Below, one piece after another: positions 1 to 13,002 of a stretch of DNA of 64,000 nt (positions within the stretch are counted from its first letter, which is position 1; every line of letters starts with the position of its first letter). Made by a program: the position numbers and the translations under genes. The notes beneath the pieces are model-generated. The model made no database searches. It was not told the origin of the DNA and saw only the letters and a list, made by a program, of their open reading frames with translations. Source of the stretch: Argentina anserina (lineage: Eukaryota > Streptophyta > Magnoliopsida > Rosales > Rosaceae); the NCBI RefSeq assembly GCF_933775445.1, contig NC_065873.1, forward strand, positions 19,034,001-19,098,000, written 5' to 3'.

Positions 1-1670
1 TAGGAATCCTTTTTAGACTAGAAAACGTACCATTTGGGAAATCTTACTTGAACTTAAACTTTTATTCCATAACTTTCCTAATCTTACTCTCCTATTCTAG
101 TAACTTACTTGATATTTTTTATCTTGTCTTTTATTATTTTCAGATTGTACGATGAAGGAAACAAATAGAAGAAAAATCAAGCAAAGGAGAAAAATAAAGA
201 AAGAATGAGACACCTACAAAGGAGAAAAAGAAGGAATTTATCAAAGGAGATTGCACCAACCAATGACAAAAATAAGTGAAAGAAAAAGAGAGAATGAAAA
301 AGGAAGAGAATAAAAAAAGATAATGCAAAAGAGAAAGAAGGAGACACCTAAAAAGGCGAAAATGAAATAATTTATCAAATGAGATTGCACGCACCAATAA
401 CAAAAATAAGTGAAAGAATTTGAGGATAAAGAAAAAGGAAGAGAATAATAATAGATAATGCAAAAGAGAAAGAAGGAGACACCAAAAAAGAAGAAAAAAG
501 AAGGAATTTATCAAAAGAAATTGCACCCACTAATGACAAAAATAAGTGAAAAAATTGAGGAGAAAAAGTCTAAGCTATAATATTTAAAGAGACAAAACTC
601 TTTTATAAATAACATATCATTCACAAAGAAAAAAGATCACTTCTCTTTTACATTGAAGAGCCAAACCTTTGCCAAAATACTACCTCAAACATCATTCACC
701 AAAACAACAAGTCATTCTCCCCCATATACAAGTTTCAACTCCACCAAAATCACCATTGAAGACACACCTCCAAAGTTCATACAACGTGTGATTCTTGCAA
801 CTCTTCTTCATGGGTTTGTTTGTTTTTGATTTCTACAATACTTTGTCTATGAAGATTGTAGTATGATGTTTGTGTGAGATTATTATTTTATATTAAGAAT
901 CGAAATTTTCAGATTGTTTTATTGGATTTTTGGTTCTTTGTCGAATTGATGGTTTCCTATAATTAATGAGTTTGTATTTCTATTGTTGTGTTATAATCAT
1001 CTTTCTCAACTTTTAGATAATTTTCAGATATGTGCATATGAATTTAGTGCTTGAATGCAGTCCCTAAGATTGTGTTTGAGTGCTAGATTCATCAACCATA
1101 TTGACACAAATCGAATCATGCCCTAAGTAGGTTCGGTTTGTGTTAATTAAAAGTGGTAAAAATTCTGGAAAATTACATGTGAAACCATGGTGGTGATGTC
1201 ATACATGAAACATGTCTCCAACAAAGATTTTGGTGTTTAAATTAATCTTATTTGATTTCTACTCTACGTGTAATTGAATTCAATTGCATGCAAATTTAGA
1301 TTATGTCCTAAGTCAATCTAAATGTTAATTGAAATCTTGCATGATTAGATGATCCCCTAAGGTTCTAATTGTATTAGTGTCTAAAAAGTATATAATTGTT
1401 CAAATTAGAATGCATGATAGGTTCGAACTTGTAATTATGTGGTGTAATGGTAAATTTGGTTTAAATTTATTAAAGAGAAGTCGATCATGTAAATAGTAAT
1501 TTAGATTTTATTTTAGTAGTTAATAATCAATCTCAAACCCCCCATTATTTGTTAACACTAAAAGTTTAGAGTTCCCTTTAATTCCCCGGAAAAAACGATC
1601 CCTGCTTATTCTATACTAACGATGATATTTTACAAGGTTTATTATAGACGTTTTAATTAACGTTCTATCA
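1..1670 (+). mobile_element. 3' part of an LTR (Tat/Athila-like?), cut by the window edge
   Basis: No gene is visible. The stretch has LTR-like features: a TATA-like TTATAAATA near 602-610, a long AT-rich R/U5-like region, and a C-rich segment near 1575-1605. It ends in CTATCA at 1665-1670, preceded by an imperfect palindrome (about 1646-1668). A complete LTR elsewhere in this window (27147-28965) has comparable TGATAG/CTATCA ends. The left end and the partner target duplication (expected AATAT, following 1670) are outside the window, so the call rests on the end structure alone. Orientation is inferred. Confidence 0.4.
160..565. repeat. Tandem repeat, about 134 bp x 3
   Basis: Three diverged tandem copies of a purine-rich unit. 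The landmark GAGACACC recurs at 207, 341 and 476, giving spacings of 134 and 135 bp. Each copy also has an AATTTATCAAA block and a GACAAAAATAAGTGA block. The long open frame on the minus strand here is a by-product of this low-complexity repeat. It lies inside the putative LTR and could be a U3 enhancer-type array. Confidence 0.75.
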
Positions 1671-2995
1671 AATATCCCTAGTTGTTTGTTTGCCAATGTG
1701 AGATATGAAAATTGTATTTTCTGATGATCGTATTTTGACAGTACTCTAGTACTTGCTTTATACTAGTAAAGATAACCTTGTATATGAAACCAACAAGTTT
1801 CTAATTTTCTAGTTCAGTGACCAATTGGTCTCTATATATATCAAGTCAGTCGGACCACTTGGTTCAAATTCCACTATATTTCTTAATTTAAAAAAATATT
1901 TCTCTCAATTCCATCAATTCTAAGGGTAAATAATGTTGTTATTCAGGACCTAATTTCATATCATCAACAAATGATTGATCTCCATCCAGGAAAGAACTCT
2001 CGCGAAAGAATTTCTCACCAATAAAAAGAACTCATAAATATGTAATTGATCAAAATTTCAAAGAGTAAGTAGATGATATTAACTTAGAATTCATCGAAAA
2101 ATGATGAAAATCCATGAAAGCATCAATATATAGTTTGAGGTTTTAGTTTACCGTACCGTCTTATCACTGGTTGGGCAAAACTATACATTTATCATTTATC
2201 AATGAGCAAATCGAGAGTCACTAACCGACCAAAGACACGGCCAGGATCTCTAAAGTTACGGTCTAGGTCTCATATCGGTGGTAATTAGCTAGCTAGGGTG
2301 TGCTGAGAAAGAAGTCAATGAACCAAAAAGGATAATTTTGTTACCCAGAATGAAAATATATTTTCGTTTATATACCATGAAGTAACTCGTGTGAATTGCG
2401 TCTTATCTTCTGTTTGTTCATTCTTGAATAAACAAAGGTACAAACGTTCCTCCCGACAGAATTGAACGGCCGGTATATATACTCGCGCAACGTTTGATCG
2501 AAACGCATATAGCTAGCCTCAATTTATATATGCGTCTGTTTATGGTACGATGATGTATACCATAATGTTATTTAATACTAATTGAATAAAATTACTACAT
2601 TAACAATAAAATAATTGAACTAAATTACGACATTGACAATAAAATTATCACATTCATTTTACACATTTACATATCATTATTGAACAAAATTACTATATTT
2701 ACAACAATTTATTTACAAATTTGTAAAATATTTCACTTGCAATAATTACCTATAATAGAACTATAATTACTTAAATAATGATTCGTTTTACCACAATAAC
2801 GAAAAATTTATCGTCATATATGTAAATATGGATATTACATACTGTTGTGTAGGTCAAAGATATTTGTTTTTTTATACAGTATAGGTCAAAGATATTGGAT
2901 TTGCATGACAACTCAAATTCCATGTTCCCAACTCAATGTTTTTTTTTTTTGGAAATGTTGACAAAACTACAAAACAGTATTCCTGATCGATCATA
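1671..2995. other. Intergenic, nothing recognised
   Basis: AT-rich sequence downstream of the MYB gene. I see no coding signal, RNA gene or terminal-repeat structure. The part near 2900-2995 probably contains the 3'UTR of the MYB gene, which is transcribed leftward. Confidence 0.5.
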
Positions 2996-4707
2996 TTAAA
3001 TCTCTAGCAACTCTGGAATTTCCCCTGCTCTAGTGAAAACATTGTACCAAAAATCCATGCAGTCATCGTACATGTATGAGCCATTGAAACCATAGTCCAT
3101 AGGTAATTCAACACTTGTGTTCACTTGTGGATCTTCTGCAAAACCGATTGCCTGATCAAAATGGCTACTACTCACCGTCTCATTAGAAGTGTTCCGATCA
3201 GATGATAGTATTTCTGACCAAAAGCTCTCGTCGATGTTCGTGTCCATGTTAGCACTACTGTTGTTGTTCTCGCTGGTGGTGGAGGAGGAGGTCTCATCAG
3301 CATTTGAAGTAGTGCACTGAGGTGGAGAAACCGGACCATATTCAAAGCTCTCGGATTTTGCATAACACGAAGCATTTTCCGGCTTCGATTCCGGTTTGGG
3401 TTCGTGTTCTTGACCTTGTGCTTCTGTTCGAGTAGGGTTTTGCTTGAGATTGAGCTTCTTCTTCAAGCTGGTGTGCCAAACGTTTTTTATTTCATTGTCC
3501 GTGCGACCCGGCAATCTTGCTGCAATTGCTGACCATCTGTGGATTCAAGTGGAAGTGAAAATCAGAGTAGGATAAGTTAAAAAATGTGTATGCATGTGAA
3601 CTCAAGTCTGTTTTGGTCTGTCACAAGAATGATTATGTGCACTAAGCAAAGTTGTGATGTTGGATGTGTGCTACTATTATAAACGCTTGAGAAACGTGTT
3701 GTGTTTGTTTTTAAACCAAGAACACAATGAGAAAGTTATGCAACAAGGAATCTGGCCAGTCCCACATGTCGCACTATTAGACATGTAGTAGCCCATCCCA
3801 TTCAAACGTCGGCAGTACACAAAATCCTAGTGAATTATTTTCGCAAATTTAACTTGCATTTAGTCTAATGTAAATGGAATTAACCCAAATAGTCGAATAT
3901 ACATGTGATGTCGGCAATACAAGAAATTTTTACTGCATATATAACTTGTTTTGAAAATGTCAAGTGAAGGGAAAAATTTTCAAAGCAAGAATTTTTATCT
4001 TGCAGGGTCAGCACTTGCAAGAATTTTCTTCTTGCAGGGTTGAGCAGAAGCTTAAACACTTTCCAAGTTTCCAGAAACACGTAGAAATTCATAATCCTTT
4101 CGAAAACAGTATAAGTTCATACTATATATATTGATTATTTCTTCGAGACTTTCAGTGATATATAAATCCCTAGTAACGATCTAAGTACTATGAATGGAGA
4201 ACCATGAAACTGAATCAAACCCCTAATGACTCGAAAACAAATCCCCCATGCATGCCATGAATCATCTTTTTATGAACTGGAGAAAACCAACACAGTGGAA
4301 AAGATTTTATCAGTCATGAGAGATGAGTCAAGTTCATACCTATTCCCCAACATTTGATGCAAATTGATGATGGCCTCTTCTTCCTCCCTGCTAAAGTTCC
4401 CTCTCTTGATATCCGGCCTCAGGTAGTTCATCCACCGCAGCCTGCAACTCTTCCCACACCTCAACAACCCTACAAAAACAACCGCAACAACATGACTCGA
4501 GTCAGTTCAACCAGTACTGCATCAGATCCACAATCAGAGCCGGGTAACTCATCACTCGTCAGAAAACAACTCACCAGACAGTTTGGGAAGCGCCCTCCAG
4601 TTGTCGTGGCCGTACTGCTGAATATAAGAGACGAGTACGTGATCCTCCTCGGGCGTCCACGGTCCTTTCTTCAACCCCATCTTCTCGCAGCACGGAGCTC
4701 TCACCAT
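2996..4707 (-). CDS. R2R3-MYB transcription factor, subgroup 2 (MYB13/14/15 type)
   Basis: Three exons on the minus strand: 4707-4575 (133 nt), 4469-4340 (130 nt) and 3536-2996 (541 nt). All introns are GT-AG and the exon lengths and phases are those canonical for plant R2R3-MYBs. The product is 267 aa. The N-terminus begins [21 protein letters not shown]2 spans about residues 14-64, and R3 about 67-116 with the usual replacement of its first Trp (GNFS) and the [13 protein letters not shown] recognition helix. The C-terminal part is Ser/Thr/Glu-rich and contains IDESFWSE, the hallmark of subgroup 2. Family knowledge: these nuclear activators respond to stress (cold, defence lignin, and stilbenes in grapevine). 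The target genes here are unknown. It looks intact. The start is chosen because exon 1 has the exact family length. Confidence 0.9.
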
Positions 4708-4798
4708 TGTGTTCTGAGTTTTGTGTAATGCTCTTTAAGTTTGAACAATGAGCCAGGAAGAAGAAGAAGGCTAAAGGAAAATGTGAGCAGGGAGGGGA

Positions 4799-4976
4799 AT
4801 ATATAGACGAGGCGAGTCCGTGTGACGTCCGCAAAGTTGAAACTTCAAGGTGTTCCTGTACAAAAACCGAAATAGTCCAAATTTTAAGTACGGGAATTAA
4901 CTGCCATTAGGATTTATTTTTCTATGAAATTTCACGTAATATCATATGTGGGGTGGAGGAAATATTAGAACACGTG
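4799..4976 (-). promoter_or_regulatory. Promoter of the MYB gene: TATA box, TGACGTC, G-box
   Basis: On the minus strand a TATATAT box lies at 4799-4805, about 95 bp upstream of the ATG. A TGACGTC bZIP-type core is at 4823-4829 and a palindromic G-box CACGTG is at 4971-4976. The TATA position fits a short 5'UTR. Both ACGT motifs would suit a stress- or light-responsive gene, but their function is inferred from motif match only. Confidence 0.5.
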
Positions 4977-7831
4977 GGGATTATTTGTGTTGTCCTGAAA
5001 TCGATGCGAGAATCATTTGAGTGCTAGTCAAAGGAGACATGGAGTTAACGATGATAGACCCAGTCTCTATGCTCTAGTAGTATTCAAGTTCTGACTATTT
5101 GATCAAGAGTTTATTGTACATTTGGGTGGTGAAAATGAGGTGAATAGCTTTGGAATCAAGCCACTGTAATACCAAGTATACCAGCCTTTCTTAACCCTAA
5201 GAAAGGTAAAATTATAAGTTAGAATCTCGATCTAAACATCTAGTAAAACCCGACCTAGCTAGTTTGGTCGAAAATGACCGCATTTCTATTTAAAGGGGAA
5301 ATTTTTTCACCATTTTGTTGAGTTTCAACTTTCTATAGCTGTCCCAAGTTTGCTAACACATAAGTTGGAATATATGTTTCTCATATAGATGATTATGTCA
5401 AAGTTGTGAACGATTCATCGTCATAATATTGTTTTATAATTATTTTGAGCATTTAAAGAGTGGCATGTTCAATGTTCACGGAGTCATATCTTTATTTTTA
5501 TTTTTCAAAAAGTGAGTATATGTATGAAAACTAAAAAAAGAACATCAAAAATTGATCTACATGTAAGCACAACAAACAATATTGCTCAAAAATAGAAAAA
5601 CTAATAGTACATCAATCATATATATATATATATATGATATTTTTTTAATCAAACGTCAACCCATTTTCCATGCCCTTCACTACAATACAAATGATATTGA
5701 TTGTACGAATTACACTTTTATGTTGATTACTGAATATCTATAAAGCTTTAGGCTGCTTCAATAGTCGACCATGGAAGACTATCTGGCATATGATGTGTCT
5801 TTACCTTGCTAAAATTTTAGATTTTATCAATATTAACAACATGACCCCCATACTGCTTTGACAAATGTAATCTCCTGCGAAAGAAATATTTTTGGCTTCT
5901 AGCTGATGTCTCGAGCTATCAAATTATAATTGTACACAACGAGACGAAATTTACATGCTTTCACATTCGAAATTTGCAATCCGGCTGATCGCGAAAAAAT
6001 TGATTCATCTACCTATGTATCTCACTATCTGTAAGTTCAATGTTGGAAGTACTTGGAAGACAAATGTTTGTGTCATCGAGTTAGTGTAGACCAAGTTAAC
6101 TTATTTAATTATGGTGTTAATCGTCAAGCTTAATGACAAAACGTGTGGCGGCAATATAGTTAAATTGATCATCAAACGTGTATGACTAGCTCGATACATT
6201 GCTAAATCAAATAGCTTCAATTACATTAATTTCTCAGGATATCAAGAAAATGACCTAAAATAACTATATATAATTACAAACCCTAATGCCGACTTTGAAC
6301 ATGGGACCAATGCCCGTATTTGACAATTACCAGAAATTTCAATGATGGGATCGGATCATCAAGTTGAACTAAATTAAATTAGGCGATCGAAAAGTAACAA
6401 GCTAGTGTGAGTTTTCCGTCAACATGGACTAATTTAAGTAGAAGTGGTCTCTGATGATGACTATATATGTGCGAGTAGTGGAAGTGTGAAACTAATTAAT
6501 TAGTCATCTATCCTATTATAACTAAAATAGAGTTTGTCAAAAAAAAATGAAAATATGTATATGTCCATATATCTAAATCAATTAAAATAATTCATGATTA
6601 AAAAAGTAAAAATAAAAATAAAAACAGAAAAATGAAAATTATTTCTTTTGTCGATAATTTTCACATGGTGTAACTACCTACTATCTCCCACAATTTTGCA
6701 ATAAATCTCTAATTATTTTGAAAAAAAAAATCTTATCACACCTTTAGAGTGTGTGCTGTTCTTGTATTGAATTATTTGAATGGAAAAGCAAGTCCTAGGC
6801 TCCTGGCTTGACTTAGCGATGTCATTAACGTACATTTCCTACACACCAACTAGTGTTATGTTACTTTTATCTTACATAAACATCACAAATGTTTTTTAAA
6901 AATTAATTTAGTCTTTTAAGTTATTATAAATACAGTGTAGTTTTAAACATAAGCATAATAGATCAGAACGTACTCAAATTAGTTCATTCACAGGTTCTGA
7001 TAATCAAGCTAAAAATGATATATTACTAGATGACGTACGCTATGAACCATGATCGATGACTATAATCGATCTGAAGCGCGCGCAAGATAACTCTGTTTGT
7101 ATTCCAGATATATAGCATACCGCAATTGAATATGACCGGGTACTCATTAGGTATATCCGTATATATCAGTCCATGCACATCCAGATCACGTACCTCATTT
7201 GATGCTCCTAATCATTTTGAATTCAAGGAGGAGGTGGAGGGATGTTCTAGCTAGAAGACTCGATCTCTTCTACTTTCTATAAATGATCTTTATTTGTGTC
7301 CCTCTTTGACGAGGTAGTAGGTATGATATGATTATTTCACGTACATTAATCAATTCGAGCGTATCAATCTTCCACAGAGAAGTTAACTTCAGCCTGACTT
7401 ATTCCTTTAGATAAAGTAGGCCGCCAAAGTGAAACTCTTAAATCTCTTATCTTCTTCTTCCATGTCAGACGTATATAATCCTCACGAGCACCATTATAAT
7501 AAGATTGCATGTGTTAAGGTACCTTTGTCTTTTTCTTCCTGGTTAAATGTATTAAGACCTAAATCCAAATATAGCCAAGATCTTGTGCTCTTAACTCTAG
7601 CGATTAGTGTATGCATGTCATCACTATCTTTGTACATAGCTTTTGAATTTAGAGCGCATATGATCCTAACTAATTAAGATCATCATATAGTATCAAAAAG
7701 AAAATAAAATTAAGCTTCATCAAAAAGTAGACATGCACGTACGTCCTCTCAAATCAAAACTAGTCGTTCAATTGTACGTCAGTACGTGCGTGATGTATGA
7801 ATATATGCTTCATGGCTAGGTCTACCAATCA

Positions 7832-7865
<34 letters not shown>

Positions 7866-8093
7866 TTAATAAGATGATTCAAAGGAGTACTATGAACGAA
7901 AGAGGAAAGTACGTCATGATCATCAACCGACTCATTCCCAGAACTAATAGCACGTTCCATACTCCTGTTATTCTAATTTCAGCTTACCTGCTCTCTTTGA
8001 AAGAAGAAAACGAGATCCATGCACGTGTGTTTATTAATGGACAACTTCAACCAGTTTACCAAACAATTTCAAGAAAACTCCGAGGAGTCATAA
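4977..8093. other. Intergenic with microsatellites, no gene recognised
   Basis: AT-rich sequence between the MYB promoter and an inverted-repeat element. It contains a (TA)n run near 5619-5638 and a (GA)n run at about 7837-7862. Short open frames at 7429-7677 and 7862-8119 have no recognisable domain. The second starts inside the GA repeat and runs into the transposon end, so I do not call either as a gene. Confidence 0.5.
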
Positions 8094-9190
8094 AACTATG
8101 GTCGACAAGGTCAATGTAGCATCAAGACTCATAAAAACTAATAATGTAGTACCCAAACTTAAATTTCGTTATCAAGGCGTAACGTCTGAGACCATTTTTC
8201 ATTACATCGCCGTCATTTTGGTCACGTGTCGCCGCACGTGTCTTTAAAAAAAGTAATTACTAAAATTACTTTGATAAAAAGTTTCAGCATTAGTCTCCAA
8301 ACTTTTGTAGTAATGTGAAAATAATACCCAAACTCACAACCTATCAATGTGACGCCAAATACCATTTTATATTACAAACCCTTTTTTTGTCACGTGTCAT
8401 TCTTGTGTTTCTAGAAAATGTAATTACTGAAATGACCTTAATGTTAATAAAGGTCAAAATTCCGTTGTAAATGAACCAAGGCATTTTCACATCTCAAAAA
8501 TCTTTCTTCCTTTCTAATTTTGAGATTCGAAGCCAAATTGTTGCTCATAATCTTTGAGAGAAGATTTTAGAAGTTCCGGTTTTGATTAGAAATCAAAACT
8601 GGAAGCAATGACAGTGGTGATTAATACTTCTGTCTGGAAACCGACCCTGACGCTCTACATTTTCATCTTCTTCACTTGCCTCGATCTTCTCCATTCTCTT
8701 CTTCCTGTATGCCTCACTTATCGCCAACAACACCGCTTTAGCCACCAAATTCCATTGTTGTTCGACCTCATCGTTGGTGATGATCACATACTACTTGAAA
8801 AGCAAGAGAGGGCGCCGTTAGACCGTCTCCCCTAGAAGAGCTCAAACTTAATATTAATGTGGACTAGTCTTGACGGAAAATGGAAGAGTCAATGATAAGA
8901 GAGCATCAAGAGGATGATGGTCTCCGATGACACATTGATAAAGAATTTTGAGTTTATGTACTACAATGGTAATTTTTCAAGTCTTGGGGATTGATGCTGA
9001 AACTTTTTGTTAAAATAATTTTAGTATTTATCTTTTTTTTTTCAAAGGCATGTGTGTGACATGTGATCAACATGATGACATCGTGACATAAAATGGTCTC
9101 ACACGTCACGTTGATAGCAACATCTGAGTACGGGTACTACATTGGTAGTTTTATGAGTCTGATGACTACATTGACCTTGACAACATAGTT
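8094..9190. mobile_element. Non-autonomous inverted-repeat element with long TIRs (Mutator-like?)
   Basis: The outer ends pair: AACTATG plus CAAGGTCAATGTAG on the left (8094-8119), with the complementary arrangement on the right (about 9165-9190). Similarity continues inward for more than 200 bp, covering a GACTCATAAAA block, a GTAGTACCC block and a block with AGTTTCAGCAT. The left arm itself looks like two tandem copies, each with ACCCAAACT followed by CACGTGTC. The middle (about 8450-8880) is single-copy and includes a hairpin at 8573-8602 and a 64-codon minus-strand frame (8593-8787) of unknown nature. No transposase is present. I could not find a clean target duplication, so the class is uncertain. 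Confidence 0.6.
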
Positions 9191-9278
9191 AAGCGGCTGA
9201 TGCATAATTTCTTTTATTCAAAAATTATAATGTACGAATATATGAATAAGATACATGTGGCTTCCTTTTTCTTGTTTC

Positions 9279-9319
<41 letters not shown>

Positions 9320-10214
9320 CATTTCGAATAAGAAGTTCAAACATTGAACATTATGTAACAGTCCAAATTGTTTTTTGCTTGAATGTAACATTACAATTAT
9401 TTAAAAAAAAAATACTGTTAATTTGAAAATTATGTTAGTGATGTTCTGTATTTTTCAGTGCCACTTAAAAAATGCGTTAGTGAGATGAGTCAGATCTCGT
9501 CTCCTATGTATCTCCTTTCTTTCCATAGAGGACTGATTCAACCTACAATAATGTGGAAAAAAAAATGCAGAGACTCTTCTACATTACAGTATTCTTTTGG
9601 TAGACCAAAACTCTTTTCCGTTTCTGGCTACCTTACATTTATATATGCATATATAAACGTGGCTTGGTTTTCTTTTCAAAGGCTGCCTTATCATTCTTCT
9701 TTAAAGTTGTCATTGATTTTGCGCGACATATCTTTTGGTTTATTTTTTCAAATCGGCCGGCGTCTAATATAAAAGGCTATTGAAACATTACGATGAAGAG
9801 CTTTAGCTTTAGTAGTTTAGTTCAATCAAAGTGATCGAGCATCTGCAGGGCCCTGTAAAAGATCTGCTATCTTCTGCGGTAGTATTATATATAACTAATA
9901 TAAGCTTAAGAGCATCCATTTGCAGCCTTCAACTCACAGTTAATTTATAACAATAACCTTTTTCTCTGGGACCATGACAATTTCTAAGATTCGAGTTCTC
10001 AATGTTTGAAATTTGTGACTATTGGCAAAGTGGATGCTGATCCTGCTAACACTGTAGTACATCTTTTAGAACCGAAACAAAGGGTGATCGAGTACATGTT
10101 ATAAAAAGTTAACGAAGATTTCTGCTTCTCTTAAAAAATTGCTTCATGTTCCTGTTTTCCAACCCTACCTGAAAGAAAGAGTGAATGTCTTAAAGAATCA
10201 TCGGCATTACATTA
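9191..10214. other. Intergenic, includes TA and T tracts
   Basis: Between the inverted-repeat element and the RUS2-type gene. There is a (TA)n run followed by a T tract at about 9280-9320. The 104-codon plus-strand frame at 9458-9772 has no domain or splice context and is probably chance. The segment next to 10214 should hold the RUS2 3'UTR. Confidence 0.5.
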
Positions 10215-13002
10215 CTACCAAGAAAAACGACTTCCTGTTCCGTCGAGAAAACGATCAGTGTGCCACCCCTTAGCCTGAAGTTCAGAAACAAATGGACCAA
10301 ATACATCATTCATCTTCTCATAAGCCTCTTCAAGTGCAGTTGAAGTTGGAGCATGAAAAGACTTCTCCATGTCAGCTGCATATCCAGCAACAAGCCACCC
10401 CCTTAAGGCATCTTCACCAGTAGCACTGTGTTCCAATACCATATCAACTGATTTCTTTCCAGGATTTAGAAGGAACTTCTCGTCTGGGAAAATTTGTTTT
10501 AATTCATCAAGTTTTGAGGGCTTAAAAACCTTGCGGAAAGACTTCCCCACTTTTACATTTCCAGCATCTTCTATGAGTCGCCCAGGAAAGAGAAGATCTT
10601 CTTTATACCTCAGGTCAGCTGGGCTTGATACTTTTCCTGTCTAGAATGGAGTTAAAAGCAGGTTCAAGAAAAGATTATACAGATATAAACACTTACAGTC
10701 CCAGATAAAGAGATTATAAACAAACCTTGATGAAATCGGCCACAAGCATTGCAGTCCTCTGAGGATTCAGTGTGTTCACAGGAGTTGCCCGCATCTCTTC
10801 AATGACACAGTATACATGTACAACTGATAGTAGAGGTCCAACAACCATCTGCGACAAGTTACAGATTATTAGAATTTTTTTTTAGCACTCACGGTAGAAA
10901 CTCATGAGTACCCAATGAAATGAATTCTATTTTATTTATATCAACCTTGAACCATTCAAGTTACAGATAAGATTGCAACAGAAATTTGACTGCAGAATAA
11001 TATTATATACCTTTCCTTGAATCGATGAACATACAGTAGATGCTAACTGGATCCCTAATCCAATTCCAAGAACATTGAACACAGTTGAGATTGCCTCCCC
11101 TTTAGCAAACAGGTCACTAAGATTGCCTTCTTTAGCAAAGGAGGAATAAATAGGTAATCTTGTTGCTCTTGCTGCAACAACTGCCATCCCCTGTTAAGTT
11201 CAAAGTAAGTTTTCACACTGATTAATCTATACAATGATATTTTAGAATTTTAGAAGGGACTTGATTTTTTTATGGCAAAGGAAACACAACCTAGGAAAAA
11301 AAAATCCATACAAGTTTGTCTACTTCACATAAATAAACATAAAAAAGAAGGAAATATAATGTCAACAAGCAGAAAAAATGAGAAAATAAAATTTTAGAGT
11401 AAAAATTCATGTAATGCCTTAGTAGGAATACATGAATCTAATGCCTATAAGCTTTCTTCATGCATATGATGGACTGATACCTTTGCAAAATTTCCTAGGC
11501 CTGCAACTTGAAGAAAAAGTTGTGGACATAAAGGAGAAAGAACTTCTAAGCCAGTGCCCAAATCGTAGAGTACATCAGCTGCGAAATAGAGAATTGATTC
11601 GTTTAAAAGCATCTTCCAGAGCATTAAATATCGCTTCCCAACACAATATTCACTGAAGCTCTTATCAAGAAAATATACCAGTATTTACACACATACAGTT
11701 AAACTGTAAACAAAAGATGGAGGAAAATACAAACCCAAAATTCTCCAGCGTTTAGGCTCGGAATCCATTCTTGCACCCAAATTACTACATATGAGCTTAC
11801 CCATGTGCTGCATCCCATCCTTCAGGACCTGCAAATTTAGAATAAATAGTACTAAGAGTCATGCTTTGGTTGCAAATGATATGATATTCTCCAAACACAA
11901 CTTACCCAACTAACAACAGTTGCTTGTGCAGGAGTAGGTCGTAAGCCTGCAGCAAACAGGAGTGACTGCAAAGGAGTAAGAATGCAGACAAATTCGGCTT
12001 ACAGTAGTCATAAAGATTGCATATACTGAGCAAGAGAGGAGAATAGAGATGGAGAGAGACGAAGAGTATAAGCATAATAGTAGTTTTATGATTTTGAATA
12101 GTGTATATATGTGTACTAACAGAGGTTTCAGAATATTAAATATTTATACTTATATTTATGCTTTGCAGGTGTCAGAAATAAACCTGCGTTGAAAGCACTG
12201 ATAGCGCTGCACTGGTGAAATGTTGCAGTGCCCGAAATTGTGTGTACCTGAGATATCCCTCATTGACACTGCACAGGGGAAACTCAAAAGGATATATAAC
12301 CGATACAACCATTTTATATGCTTTTCAGTAAGAATAAATCATGAATTACCTATATGGATATCCTGAGGGGAAAAACTTATTGACAAAGGAATCTGCAACC
12401 CTACGGACTACTGGCCTCGAGTCATCAAGAATTTTCACCTACAGAAAACCAAACGCACTTTGAGTAATTCAAACAAAGTAACAACAAAACTCAACTTAAC
12501 ATATAAAGCTAGTCCAAGTAATCAGCTCCCTATAATCCCCCACAGGTAACGAACCTTTCTACAACATACTGTAGCATTTTACCAGGAATCTAATACCTGG
12601 ATGAACCAGAAGCTTCCTCATTTTCAATTATTCATTTCACATTATACCTTAAGGCCATTCTTTGAGTTTCAAACAGAATAAACACCAAAAAGAACACGTC
12701 TTTCATCTCCATTACTTAATAAAAGCAGCACTCTAACAGTGAGTCACTCTAGCCTCAAACTACAACATCCCCAAATACTCATAAGACGTCAAACTTAAAT
12801 CAAACCCAGAATTTAAGCTACACCAATTAGATTCAGGACCCAGAAATGAATCGACAACAGAATCAGTAACTAGTGGGGTAAGACTTACAGAGAGGTGACC
12901 ATGAGGTTCAAATTCACAGCGGTAAGAGACTGCTTCAGAGGTTTCAATCCAGTACACCGGCACCTCTGGCGGCGGAGCTTTATCTGGTTCCTTCTTGGGC
13001 AT
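10215..13002 (-). CDS. RUS2: ROOT UVB SENSITIVE 2-type protein (DUF647)
   Basis: Nine exons on the minus strand: 13002-12889, 12438-12350, 12268-12184, 11965-11906, 11828-11735, 11578-11481, 11190-11011, 10848-10726 and 10640-10215. All are joined by GT-AG introns with consistent phase and give 422 aa, close to Arabidopsis RUS2/WXR1. Recognisable blocks are PPPEVPVYWIETSE near the N-terminus, the DUF647 core (GYLRYTQFRALQHF, KDGMQHMGKLICSNLGARMD, ARATRLPIYSSFAKEGNLSD) and the C-terminal EDALRGWLVAGY...AKGWHTDRFLDGTG. Family knowledge: RUS1 and RUS2 act together in root UV-B sensing, vitamin-B6-linked growth and auxin transport. The biochemical activity is not settled. The gene appears complete. 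The ATG at 13002 is the first in frame before the conserved N-terminal block. Confidence 0.93.

Noticed and set aside
140..526. 128-codon minus-strand open frame rich in Phe/Leu
   Set aside because: It is the complement of a purine-rich 134-bp tandem repeat. No domain or splice context, low complexity.
1800..1880. GGTTCAAATTCC resembling a tRNA T-arm
   Set aside because: No matching D-arm, anticodon arm or acceptor stem can be placed around it.
7429..7677. 82-codon plus-strand frame in the MYB-RUS2 interval
   Set aside because: No recognisable domain, AT-rich context, and no supporting promoter or splice signals.
9458..9772. 104-codon plus-strand frame
   Set aside because: Composition looks random and no family resemblance was seen.
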